From assembly GCA_964517585.1 (NCBI GenBank), contig CAZFCB010000023.1, positions 1-21,520 on the forward strand: a stretch of DNA of 21,520 nt, in the 5' to 3' direction. Position 1 is the first letter of the stretch, and the number at the start of each line of letters is the position of its first letter. The stretch is from JAGORY01 sp964517585. GTDB lineage: Bacteria; Patescibacteriota; Gracilibacteria; Peribacterales; Peribacteraceae. The translations under genes were made by a program, and so were the position numbers. Of the stretch, positions 8,146 through 15,765 are shown piece by piece. The notes under the pieces were generated by a model. The model ran no database searches. It saw nothing but the letters and a program-made list of their open reading frames with translations, and had not been told where the DNA came from.

Positions 8146-8875
8146 CGCTCTTTTTCATCGTCATATAGGCACGTTTGAATCGAATGCGCAGAACAGACAT
8201 AAATGCCTCTTTAATTTCATGACTACTTAAATTACTGATCCCACGGTGGCGGTTTACGAAGATCGTTGGGACTTCTCCAATCCGAAAACCTCTGAGGTAA
8301 AGTTGATACGCTACTTCCGACAGCACGACGTACCCCTTTGCTTCGATGATATTCATATCGAGTACCTCAATTGCTCGCCTCGCGTAGCATCGATAGCCGT
8401 TTGTGTAGTCTGACATTGGGATGCCAAGGACAAGTCGGGCATATCTGTTTGCCCACCGGCTGAAGAACGTTCGTTTCCATCCCCAGTCATAAATTTTACT
8501 TTCGGGCAGGTATCTCGAACCAAGAATCATGTCATATCCTTCCTCTATCTTCTTGAAGAACAACGAAATTTCTTCGGGGTTATGAGAGAAGTCAGCGTCC
8601 ATTTCAAAAAAGAGCTCGTAGTTTCCCTTGAGTCCAAAGCGAAATCCTTCCAGTACCGCAGAACCACGGCCACCTTTTCCATGTCTCTTGATAACATGCA
8701 GCCTACCAGCAGATTGTGGTTCCATTGCCTTTACCACTTCTGCAGTTCCGTCAGGCGAGGAATCATCCACAACAAGAACCTCGATACTCTCCTCCATTGC
8801 AAGCAGTCGTTCGACTAGTCTGCCAATGTTCTCGGCTTCATTGAAGGTCGGGATTGTAATGAGAGTCTTGCGCAT
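8135..8875 (-). CDS. Polyprenol-phosphate glycosyltransferase (GT2, DPM1-like)
   Basis: A 246-residue single-domain GT-A fold enzyme starting MRKTLITIPTFNEAENI. It shows DDSSPDGT (37-44), the metal-binding DADFSHNP (93-100), GSRY (119-122) and TNGYRCY (158-164), all typical of dolichol-phosphate mannose synthase. There is no C-terminal membrane domain, so it is of the short DPM1 type acting at the cytoplasmic membrane face. Expected reaction: GDP-mannose or a similar NDP-sugar plus polyprenol phosphate gives polyprenyl-phosphate-sugar, the donor for GT-C enzymes nearby. It follows the methyltransferase gene by 10 nt. A TAATCT box overlapping that gene's stop ends 7 nt before the ATG, so it may also have its own leaderless transcript. 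The 3' end overlaps the SGNH gene by 11 bp. The sugar is not certain. Confidence 0.92.
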   Translation of the reverse strand: MRKTLITIPTFNEAENIGRLVERLLAMEESIEVLVVDDSSPDGTAEVVKAMEPQSAGRLHVIKRHGKGGRGSAVLEGFRFGLKGNYELFFEMDADFSHNPEEISLFFKKIEEGYDMILGSRYLPESKIYDWGWKRTFFSRWANRYARLVLGIPMSDYTNGYRCYARRAIEVLDMNIIEAKGYVVLSEVAYQLYLRGFRIGEVPTIFVNRHRGISNLSSHEIKEAFMSVLRIRFKRAYMTMKKSVSA

Positions 8876-8882
8876 CGGTCAA

Positions 8883-8888
8883 AGATTA
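8883..8888 (-). promoter_or_regulatory. -10 box (TAATCT) for the DPM1-like gene
   Basis: TAATCT on the minus strand includes the TAA stop of the methyltransferase gene and ends 7 nt before the ATG at 8875. No Shine-Dalgarno is seen at this start. It could be chance, since the gene is also in line with the upstream one. Confidence 0.4.
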
Positions 8889-9656
8889 GCGCTTCGTTGC
8901 CGATCCGCGCCAGCTCACTCCTTTATAGGGTGAGATGTGAACGTCCGAGAATTCTGAATCTTGAAACCAGTCTTCCACCTGCGACCTTGGAATAAAAAAT
9001 GTCTGTGGCGCGTTCAATTTATCAAAAACATTCAGGACATTTCGTTCAAATGTTAGCTTCCTCCAGTTCTGAAAGTATTGGTAGTACGGAAGAAATTTCA
9101 TCGGAAAAAGGTACACCGAGTAGACGGGGATACTGACGAGCGCGGTGAGAAAACGCGCCAATCCCAAGACGACGGAACGAGGAAGATGATGCACTAAAAT
9201 ATTTTTTGCAGGTTCTACAAGCCATCGATTGAGCGCATTTCCTTCTTTGCTGTATACCCATACCAGTACCTTCCCGCCCGGTTTGCAGTGTTTTGTGATA
9301 TTGCGAAATGATGCAGTCGGATTATCCGTGTGATGGAGAACGCCGATGGAATACACGATATCAAAGTTTCGTCCGAGGTCCATCGTCGCGATGTCATTCT
9401 CCGTGAGTGAGACATTGCTCAAATCGGCAGTGTTACGTGCCGCACTCTCTAGTGCGTTTAGATCAACTCCAAGGGCTTCACTGCAGTATGGAGCCATGAA
9501 TTGCAAATGCTGCCCTCCTCCACAACCGCAATCCAGCACTGTTTTTCCGCGAAAATCCTCGAATGTATTTGGCCAAATCCACTCCGAAAAAAGCCACTTG
9601 TTATCATCGTATAACTTATTCCATTGCCATGCCCATTGTCTTTGTTTTTCCTGCAT
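8886..9656 (-). CDS. Class I SAM-dependent methyltransferase
   Basis: A 256-residue protein. A Rossmann-type methyltransferase domain covers about 35-140: motif I VLDCGCGGGQ (40-49), the acidic end of strand 2 in GVDLN (63-67), TENDI (85-89), IGVLHHTD (104-111) and CKPGGKVLVWVY (124-135). The C-terminal half (about 140-256) holds a hydrophobic amphipathic stretch with several prolines (SIPVYSVYLFPMKFLPYY), suggesting contact with the membrane or a lipid-linked substrate. It is the first gene of a pair with the DPM1-like GT2, so the substrate is probably a sugar of the glycan or its lipid carrier. Its ATG has no Shine-Dalgarno. The nearest -10 (TATACT, 9681-9686) lies 24 nt upstream, giving a leader of about 17 nt. 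The class is sure; the target atom and substrate are unknown. Confidence 0.9.
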   Translation of the reverse strand: MQEKQRQWAWQWNKLYDDNKWLFSEWIWPNTFEDFRGKTVLDCGCGGGQHLQFMAPYCSEALGVDLNALESAARNTADLSNVSLTENDIATMDLGRNFDIVYSIGVLHHTDNPTASFRNITKHCKPGGKVLVWVYSKEGNALNRWLVEPAKNILVHHLPRSVVLGLARFLTALVSIPVYSVYLFPMKFLPYYQYFQNWRKLTFERNVLNVFDKLNAPQTFFIPRSQVEDWFQDSEFSDVHISPYKGVSWRGSATKR

Positions 9657-9680
9657 TCTTGAGAAGAAGAGAGTGGCCAG

Positions 9681-9686
9681 AGTATA
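9681..9686 (-). promoter_or_regulatory. -10 box (TATACT) for the methyltransferase-GT2 pair
   Basis: TATACT on the minus strand lies 24 nt upstream of the ATG at 9656, in the 103-bp divergent gap shared with asnB copy 2. It predicts a leader of about 17 nt without a Shine-Dalgarno. No clear -35 box. Confidence 0.45.
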
Positions 9687-9747
9687 GAGTCGGCTGGGTC
9701 ATCGTGCTAGTTACTTACACGCTCACTGCTACATCACCGCAATGCGC

Positions 9748-9753
9748 TACAAT
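9748..9753 (+). promoter_or_regulatory. -10 box (TACAAT) for asnB copy 2, leaderless spacing
   Basis: TACAAT (5 of 6 to consensus) is followed by exactly 6 nt and the ATG at 9760, so the normal transcription start would be the A of the start codon. It overlaps the in-frame ATG at 9742, which argues against that earlier start. Confidence 0.65.
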
Positions 9754-9759
9754 AGCGCC

Positions 9760-11631
9760 ATGTGCGGAATTGCTGGGATCATCAATCTCACAGGTGGTTC
9801 AGTTGACCCGCTTTACGTCGATCGGCTTACCGATGCGCTAGAACATCGTGGGCCTGACGGTCGAGGTACGTATATTCGTGGCAACGTTGGGCTAGGACAG
9901 AGACGCCTCAAAATTCTTGATCTCACGGACGCTGCATCGCAACCGATGACATCAGAGGATGGGTCGACCACGATCACTTTTAACGGAGAGATCTATAATT
10001 TTGCGGAACTACGGAAAAATTTACAGTCTCTGGGTCACGTATTTCGTTCGACAGGAGACACAGAGGTTCTTTTGAAACTCTATGAAGTGTACGGCGATGA
10101 TTGCGTCTTGAAGCTGCGAGGCATGTTTGCTTTTGCAATCCATGATGCGAGACGTCAGCGCGTGCTTCTTGCACGTGATCGCTTAGGGAAAAAACCGCTG
10201 AAATATTTTGAGGCTGATGGAGTGTTTGCTTTTGCCTCCGAACTGAAAGCGCTCCGAGAACTACCTCAGTGTCCACGAGGAATAGATCATGAAGCTGTGC
10301 ATCATTTTCTGACAATGATGTACGTGCCAGCTCCAGGAACTGGATTTTTAGGCATCAAGAAGTTGCCTGCTGCGCATCTTCTCTCCATTGATCTTGCAAA
10401 AGGTACAAGCCAAATGACGCGATATTGGGAGCTATCGTACACTCCAGATAAGACTCGTAGTCTTGCTCAATGGGAGACAGACGTGATGGCGACATTTGAG
10501 GAGAGTGTGAAGCTTCGCATGGTCGCAGATGTGCCGGTTGGCGCATTTCTTTCCGGAGGCATCGATTCTGCAGCTGTTGTTGCATCCATGAGTACACTTT
10601 CAAGCAAGCCCGTTGAAACATTTACCATCGGGACGGGGCACGAAACACATAATGAGCTTCCTCAAGCTGAGCTTATTGCTCGGCGATTTGGCACGAATCA
10701 CCATCCAATTATTGTGAATCCAGACATCCTTCATTTACTGCCGGAACTTGTGAGGATGTACGAGGAGCCTTTCGCTGATCCGTCAGTTATTCCTACATAT
10801 TTAGTGTCGGAGCAGACACGAAAATTTGTGACGGTGGTTCTGAATGGTGATGGTGGAGATGAGAATTTTGCAGGTTATGTCCGATACCCAATACTAAAAT
10901 TCTCGCGTCTCTGGTCCGCTCTTCCGGTGCATGCACTTACATTGCCACTTGTCCACACGTGGCACAGAATAATGCAGACAACACTCAGCTACCGGAGTCT
11001 TCGGTTTGAATCTTCCATTACAGACCCGATTGCTGAGAGGCAACTTCAGTACCTCAGCTTTTTTACAGAGCAAGAGAAGCGATCGCTCTACAAGAAAAAT
11101 ACTCCTCAGTTTCCCGATACTTTTGCGTGGTATGCACAGAGAACGGCTGCATCGCGATCACGTGCAAACGGATGGTTACATCAAGCGATGAGCTCAGACA
11201 TCGAAACATATCTTGCAGATGACCTCCTTCCGAAGGTTGACATAGGCAGCATGGCGCACGGACTGGAGGCACGTTCTCCTTTCCTCGATCACACACTTTT
11301 GGAGCTGACAGCACAGATGCCCGAACAATACAAACTGAAGGGATTCAATAAAAAATGGTTCCTCAAGCACCTCCTCACAGATACGCTTCCTTCTGAGATT
11401 CTCACAAAGCCAAAGACGGGCTTTCGTTTACCACTGGATCTTTGGTTTCGGAGTGAACTCAAGCCACAGGTTCTCGATAGATTACTTTCTCCTTCCTCTC
11501 CTCTCCTCCGTACGTTCGACGCAGAGGCTTTAGAGGCCTTTCTTATCCTGTATTTTTCTTCACACGTCGATATGAGTGATCATGTCTGGGCTCTACTCTG
11601 GCTCGATGAGTGGATGCGCCAGTACACTTAA
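9760..11631 (+). CDS. asnB: Asparagine synthase (glutamine-hydrolysing)-like amidotransferase, copy 2
   Basis: A complete 623-residue protein. The start is set at 9760 so that it reads MCGIAG with catalytic Cys2; an in-frame ATG 18 nt earlier would bury the cysteine and lies on the -10 box. Glutaminase domain: HRGPDG (29-34), FNGEIYN (74-80), STGDTE (97-102). Synthetase domain: PP-loop SGGIDS (265-270) and NGDGGDENFAGY (362-373). The DENFAGY variant differs from DELFSGY in copy 1, so the two belong to different branches and are not a recent duplication. Variants like this are common in exopolysaccharide and exosortase-linked loci. It heads a plus-strand run with a GT-C-type membrane protein (3-nt gap) and a GT2 (4-nt overlap), pointing to a glycan role. 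Family certain; substrate, aspartate or a sugar acid, open. Confidence 0.95.
   Translation: MCGIAGIINLTGGSVDPLYVDRLTDALEHRGPDGRGTYIRGNVGLGQRRLKILDLTDAASQPMTSEDGSTTITFNGEIYNFAELRKNLQSLGHVFRSTGDTEVLLKLYEVYGDDCVLKLRGMFAFAIHDARRQRVLLARDRLGKKPLKYFEADGVFAFASELKALRELPQCPRGIDHEAVHHFLTMMYVPAPGTGFLGIKKLPAAHLLSIDLAKGTSQMTRYWELSYTPDKTRSLAQWETDVMATFEESVKLRMVADVPVGAFLSGGIDSAAVVASMSTLSSKPVETFTIGTGHETHNELPQAELIARRFGTNHHPIIVNPDILHLLPELVRMYEEPFADPSVIPTYLVSEQTRKFVTVVLNGDGGDENFAGYVRYPILKFSRLWSALPVHALTLPLVHTWHRIMQTTLSYRSLRFESSITDPIAERQLQYLSFFTEQEKRSLYKKNTPQFPDTFAWYAQRTAASRSRANGWLHQAMSSDIETYLADDLLPKVDIGSMAHGLEARSPFLDHTLLELTAQMPEQYKLKGFNKKWFLKHLLTDTLPSEILTKPKTGFRLPLDLWFRSELKPQVLDRLLSPSSPLLRTFDAEALEAFLILYFSSHVDMSDHVWALLWLDEWMRQYT
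11623..11628 (+). promoter_or_regulatory. Possible internal -10 (TACACT) before the GT-C-type gene
   Basis: TACACT lies in the last codons of asnB copy 2 and ends exactly 6 nt before the ATG at 11635, the same spacing as the other leaderless-type starts. No Shine-Dalgarno is present. It may give an independent transcript within the run; chance is possible. Confidence 0.4.
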
Positions 11632-11634
11632 GAT

Positions 11635-12879
11635 ATGAAGCGATCATGGCTCCTTACCGGGCTTGCGATATATCTGCTCCTCGCGGCAGTCATTTTCCCG
11701 TTTTTCATTGGCGTACCTGTTACGCTGATGTTTGGGAGTGATGCCATTGGTTACAGTAAGCCTGCGATCAATCTACTACTCCATGAATTCTATTCTTTGG
11801 ATGGCTTGATACCCTTTTTTGATCGGGAACCTGGTATGAGTTTTTTTCTTGTGCCAATTTATTTTATCTTTGGCATCGAGAGTGTTGTTGGCCTGTCTCT
11901 TGTGCAGATTGTGATGCTCTTTCTTGCGGCATGGTATTTCTGCTCACAAGCAGAGAGGCGTATTGGAGCGCGCGCTGCAGGCTTGTGTTTTCTTTTGCTT
12001 CTTTCGTCGGGCTCAGTGTTTCATACAATATTCTCAGCCTACCGCGAGTGTCTCGCGCTTTCGCTCCTCATGCTGTTCTCTGGACTTTTTTTCTCATCTG
12101 AGATTGCGAGAGCATGGTGGAAAAATGTACTCATGGGACTTCTGTTTGGGTTTCTGATTCTTACCTACTACCCATTCATCTTCTTTCCACCGGTTTTGCT
12201 CTTTATTTTTTGGATACGTCGCTTATCACTGCGGAGCGCTGTCACTATCATGCTGATTTGTTACGTTGTTGTCGGATTGTGGGCTTTCCGAAACTATCTT
12301 CAGAGTGGCAAATTTCGTGTCATCGACGACCGTCGTACTGCTGTCATGTGGTACGTCAGAGGTGAACAGACTGAACATGTTCATGGCCTTGAGCCTATTC
12401 TGTGTCTCTGGGCTGAATATGTCTCGCGTGATTGGACCGAGCGCTCACATCAATGCAGCTTTAACGGACTCATGCACGAGAAGTGGCCGGATGGCGTTGA
12501 TCCTGAGACTGATTACACTCAGGTAATTCACGATGGGCAGGCAAAAATTATGGCAGACATTCCAAATTATCTTTGGTTCTCGATCGTTGATATTATTGAG
12601 TTGCACCTTCCATTTCTCGGTGGGGGGTGGAGCCATGCGTACAATATCTATGCGTCGGCAACGATGTTACTTCTCTACGTCGGATTCTTTCTGGGCTTTC
12701 CTGCCCTCTTTCGTCGTGATGCTATGCTATGCCTTTTGCTCATTGGGTATAACACAGCTATTTTCATTCTTACCGATGCAACGCCGCGATATCTGCTTCC
12801 TGTCATCTTCTGGTATGCGTTCATCGCTGGGATCGGCTATGATAGAGCGCTGAAGCGTCTTTCGAAGTACTTTTCATGA
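11635..12879 (+). CDS. PMT/ArnT-like GT-C membrane glycosyltransferase
   Basis: A 414-residue protein with about ten hydrophobic helices. After the first helix an outer loop holds GSDAIGY (34-40, Asp36 at the position of the catalytic acid in GT-C enzymes). It continues to FDREPGMSFFL (62-72), resembling the RPPGYP-type motif of PMT_2/ArnT-like proteins, and near the end comes TPRYLLP (383-389), the usual RY-P motif. It would transfer a sugar from polyprenyl phosphate to an acceptor on the outer face. The start is 3 nt after the asnB stop, and the end overlaps the following GT2 by 4 nt (ATGA). That GT2 is a polyprenol-phosphate glycosyltransferase, so the two probably form a donor-maker and donor-user pair. 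It is shorter than the two other complete GT-C-type proteins over 560 residues and lacks a large soluble tail. Confidence 0.8.
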   Translation: MKRSWLLTGLAIYLLLAAVIFPFFIGVPVTLMFGSDAIGYSKPAINLLLHEFYSLDGLIPFFDREPGMSFFLVPIYFIFGIESVVGLSLVQIVMLFLAAWYFCSQAERRIGARAAGLCFLLLLSSGSVFHTIFSAYRECLALSLLMLFSGLFFSSEIARAWWKNVLMGLLFGFLILTYYPFIFFPPVLLFIFWIRRLSLRSAVTIMLICYVVVGLWAFRNYLQSGKFRVIDDRRTAVMWYVRGEQTEHVHGLEPILCLWAEYVSRDWTERSHQCSFNGLMHEKWPDGVDPETDYTQVIHDGQAKIMADIPNYLWFSIVDIIELHLPFLGGGWSHAYNIYASATMLLLYVGFFLGFPALFRRDAMLCLLLIGYNTAIFILTDATPRYLLPVIFWYAFIAGIGYDRALKRLSKYFS

Positions 12880-13727
12880 CCCCTCCCTATTCCGTCATTA
12901 TTCCGGCACTCAATGAGGAAGGCGGCATTGCGTCCGTCATCGATCGGTTGCGTTCTCTTTCCCCTGTACCTGAAATTATTGTGGTTGATGACGGTTCTAC
13001 CGACAAGACAGGTGACATCGCAAAGGCAAAAGGCGTCATTGTCCTTCGTCACCCAGCACCAGGCGGTTATGGCCGAAGCCTGAAAGATGGCATGAAAGCG
13101 GCTACAAACGAACTTGTGGCTATTACCGATGCTGATGGCACGTATCCATTGGAACGAATCCCTGCACTCATCACGATTCTTGCAGACGGTTACGATATGG
13201 TTGTAGGCGCAAGACATGGCAAGCACTATCGAGGATCGTTTTTGAAAATGCCTGCACGTCTTATTTTTAAGTGGCTCGTTGAATTTACGACAGGCAGGCG
13301 TGTACCTGATATCAATTCTGGGCTTCGGACATTTCGAAAGACTGAAGTTTTGAAGTATGAAGCAGATCTTTGTAACGGTTTTAGTTTCACGACGACGATC
13401 ACGCTCATTTATTTACTCACAGGAAAGTTCGTCCACTATATTCCCATTGAGTACGGTGCACGCCATGGAGCATCCAAGGTACGTATTATCCAAGATTCAT
13501 TACGCACACTTCAATACATCACAGAGGTCATCGTTACCTATAATCCACTGAAGCTTTTTGTGCTGATGAGCGGTTTTCTTGGGCTATTTGTTGTGCTTTC
13601 GCTCGTAGAGTTCTTCATCATTCTTGATCCAATTTTTCTTCTTTTCGCTGCACTCTTTTTCATCGGTGCATTCATCGTCTTTGGCATGGGGCTCCTTGCC
13701 CACATCAGAGTGAAGGCAAATCGCTGA
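12876..13727 (+). CDS. Polyprenol-phosphate glycosyltransferase (GT2, DPG/DPM-like) with C-terminal membrane helices
   Basis: A 283-residue protein. The GT-A domain starts SVIIPALNEEGGI (6-18), with VDDGSTD (37-43), DADGTYP (85-91) and a GARHG loop, followed by two hydrophobic helices at about 227-250 and 254-275. This is the build of undecaprenyl/dolichyl-phosphate glucose- or mannose-forming enzymes such as those of GtrB and archaeal AglJ/AglD type. It adds a sugar from an NDP-donor to polyprenol phosphate at the cytoplasmic side. The ATG overlaps the stop of the membrane protein before it, so they are likely coupled and act in sequence. Its TGA at 13725-13727 abuts the stop of the convergent epimerase gene with zero bases between. 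Family strongly supported; the sugar is unknown. Confidence 0.9.
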   Translation: MTPPYSVIIPALNEEGGIASVIDRLRSLSPVPEIIVVDDGSTDKTGDIAKAKGVIVLRHPAPGGYGRSLKDGMKAATNELVAITDADGTYPLERIPALITILADGYDMVVGARHGKHYRGSFLKMPARLIFKWLVEFTTGRRVPDINSGLRTFRKTEVLKYEADLCNGFSFTTTITLIYLLTGKFVHYIPIEYGARHGASKVRIIQDSLRTLQYITEVIVTYNPLKLFVLMSGFLGLFVVLSLVEFFIILDPIFLLFAALFFIGAFIVFGMGLLAHIRVKANR

Positions 13728-14678
13728 TCAGTTTGGCATGCCGCTTTCGGCATAGGCAAGCCGTTCGTGTGAGAAAGTTTCTGCAATACCTTCTGGGAGG
13801 CTAGTGCGATCTTTGCCTCTCGCTTGTTTCAGGATACATGAAGAAAACCGCATGCGGTGTGGGTAGGCTGATCCAAGTTCGTTCGTCCCCGTCACGAGCA
13901 GTGGATGTAATCGCGTAATTCTGCGGAAGAGACCGATGATCATTGCGATTGTCGTCGGTTCTTCTGATGCAATAATTTTTGTGACCGCTTCTCCGGGCTG
14001 TACGAGTGCTGATGTATTGATGAAATCAGTGGCCGCATCTGTGACGTGAATGTAGTCGCGCATCGTATCAAACGGCACGTAAATGTGGATCGGTTTTCTC
14101 ATCAGCATTGATCGCGCAACATGTGTTAATAGGCCCTGCTTCTTTGTTCGGGACTGACCTGGGCCATACAGATTTGAAAGACGTGCGATGAGCACGCCGT
14201 GGCCTGCATGCACAGATCCTTTTAGGATTTCTTCCTGCTCCATTTTTGCTTTTCCGTACGCTGTTCCTGGTGTTGCTACGCTTTTTTCAGAGATGACATC
14301 ATCCGTAGAGCACGCATACACACCACCTGCAGAACTAGAGAATCCGAATACTCCTGTGGATTTTCTGACGTTGTCATCTGCATGCAGCGTGCGTAAGAAT
14401 GCTCTAAGATTTGTCGTTTCTTTTTGCATCTCTTCTTCTGTACTACTCATCATTCCTCGCCCCGCAGTCCAAAAGATTCGATACTGATTGTTGTGAGTGC
14501 GAAGCAGTGTTCCAAATTCTCTCACTGCAGATAAAAATTCCGACGAAAGCACCGCTGGATCATTCCATGAAAATGCGGGAGGACAAAAGAGTGTGATAGT
14601 GGGTTCTTTGTTTCTCAGCGTGGATTCGATGCACGTACCAAGGAGACCTCGCCCGACAATCCAGACGACTTCCTTCAT
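13728..14678 (-). CDS. NAD(P)-dependent epimerase/dehydratase (extended SDR)
   Basis: A 316-residue protein. The N-terminal nucleotide-binding motif is GRGLLG (9-14) in a Rossmann fold. The active-site serine lies in SSSAGGVY (114-121), and the catalytic pair is in YGKAK (Tyr141, Lys145). RLSNLYGPGQ follows, and DYIHVTDAA marks the sugar-nucleotide subfamily. Such enzymes epimerise, reduce or dehydrate NDP-sugars. The dinucleotide motif GRGLLG is shorter than the usual GATGFIG, so the exact reaction cannot be read. It is downstream of a GT2 and overlaps its stop by 4 nt (ATGA), which suggests the sugar it makes is used by that transferase or by the same glycan. There is no promoter of its own, and an AAAGG directly at the ATG is too close to be a useful Shine-Dalgarno. 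The C-terminal half is less conserved to the eye. Confidence 0.88.
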   Translation of the reverse strand: MKEVVWIVGRGLLGTCIESTLRNKEPTITLFCPPAFSWNDPAVLSSEFLSAVREFGTLLRTHNNQYRIFWTAGRGMMSSTEEEMQKETTNLRAFLRTLHADDNVRKSTGVFGFSSSAGGVYACSTDDVISEKSVATPGTAYGKAKMEQEEILKGSVHAGHGVLIARLSNLYGPGQSRTKKQGLLTHVARSMLMRKPIHIYVPFDTMRDYIHVTDAATDFINTSALVQPGEAVTKIIASEEPTTIAMIIGLFRRITRLHPLLVTGTNELGSAYPHRMRFSSCILKQARGKDRTSLPEGIAETFSHERLAYAESGMPN

Positions 14679-15658
14679 CCTTTGCGCGAGGGAGTAGGAC
14701 GAGTTGCCACGACGTAGAGAGGTTTACCCATGACGATGGACATGGTGACCGCCATGTATTCGGCGATGACGCCGAGGGACATCAGTATGCAGCCCGAAAA
14801 GAATGCGACCACAATGACGATGGACGCCCAGCCTTGTACTGACCCTGCTAGATAGAATTTTACCCATACAGCGTACACTGATATCAAAATGGCGAGGATG
14901 AGTGATCCGAAACCCATGAAGGTGATGAGACGCAATGGCCGAGTGCCAGACGTCAGAAGAAGTTGCCAAAAATGACCAAAAAGTTTTCGGAACGAATACC
15001 CCGACGGCCTGTCCTGTTCTTTGCGAAGAAAAACGGGTGAGCGGCTAATGCGTGCAGTGATCCAGAAGAGTGCGACATCGAGAAAGACTCCATTTCCGCA
15101 GTACGCTGCAAGACTTCGTGCAATGTCACCGCGAACCAAGCGGAAACTATTGAAGTGCCCGATTTCTTGGTTCCCGAGGAGAAACGTCGCTGTTTTCTTC
15201 GCGCCTTTACTGAGGAAATTTCTCAGGAAACCGTGTGGCGGTGGGTTGGATGGCTTCGCATAGACAAGCTGAGCACCTTCGCTCATGGCTGTATCCAGAA
15301 GTAGTCCGATGTCGGCCGGATTTTGCTGCCCATCTTCGTCCATTGTGACGACCCAGTCGCCAGTCGAGCTCGCCATACCCGCTAACGTTGCCGGATGTTG
15401 ACCGAAATTCTTACTAAGCCATACAGGTTTTATACAACTATTTGCTTCGGCAAGTGCCTGAATTGTTGCACCAGAATCATCAGGTCCACAATCATGCACA
15501 AGGACAATCTCTGTGACCAGAAAGTGATTTTTCGCATGTGAAACGGTTTCTTTCGTTATGGGCAGGAGCTCACGTAAGAGCATAGGCAGCGTCTTTTCGC
15601 CCTGATAAACGGGGATGACGACCGAAATACGATGTATGGATGACACAGCTTTTTCCAT
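14675..15658 (-). CDS. Membrane-anchored GT2 (GtrB/ArnC-like polyprenol-phosphate glycosyltransferase)
   Basis: A 327-residue protein. The GT-A domain begins ISVVIPVYQGEKTL (11-24), with HDCGPDDS (55-62), LSKNFGQHPA (81-90) and MDEDGQQNP (106-114). NFGQ-A and D-D-Q-P are hallmarks of the ArnC/GtrB branch. Two C-terminal hydrophobic helices follow at about 238-262 and 275-305. It would move a sugar to undecaprenyl phosphate for flipping and use by a GT-C enzyme. In the VLVHDCGPDD stretch the usual DDGSPDGS has a His for the first Asp and a Cys-Gly for Gly-Ser, a small deviation worth noting. It heads a two-gene unit with the SDR epimerase. An extended -10 (TGATACACT) ends 9 nt before the ATG at 15658, and no Shine-Dalgarno is seen. 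Family well supported; sugar unknown. Confidence 0.9.
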   Translation of the reverse strand: MEKAVSSIHRISVVIPVYQGEKTLPMLLRELLPITKETVSHAKNHFLVTEIVLVHDCGPDDSGATIQALAEANSCIKPVWLSKNFGQHPATLAGMASSTGDWVVTMDEDGQQNPADIGLLLDTAMSEGAQLVYAKPSNPPPHGFLRNFLSKGAKKTATFLLGNQEIGHFNSFRLVRGDIARSLAAYCGNGVFLDVALFWITARISRSPVFLRKEQDRPSGYSFRKLFGHFWQLLLTSGTRPLRLITFMGFGSLILAILISVYAVWVKFYLAGSVQGWASIVIVVAFFSGCILMSLGVIAEYMAVTMSIVMGKPLYVVATRPTPSRKG

Positions 15659-15667
15659 GGGGTTTAC

Positions 15668-15676
15668 AGTGTATCA
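15668..15676 (-). promoter_or_regulatory. Extended -10 (TGATACACT) for the GT2-epimerase pair
   Basis: The TGnTAnnnT pattern on the minus strand ends 9 nt before the ATG at 15658, predicting a leader of 2-3 nt. It lies in the 107-bp gap between two minus-strand genes. The rest of that gap shows no other clear feature apart from a CACGTG hexamer near 15736. Confidence 0.5.
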
Positions 15677-15765
15677 GTGTCAGTTGAAAGTGGTGAGTGC
15701 TTAGTAAAAAGCTCAAACTTCATTCTATCTTTTGCACGTGTCGTTAGCTACTACGTTCTGATTAC

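Noticed and set aside
9742..9759. ATG at 9742 as the start of asnB copy 2
   Set aside because: It would add six residues before Met-Cys and prevent exposure of the catalytic cysteine; the -10 box overlaps it.
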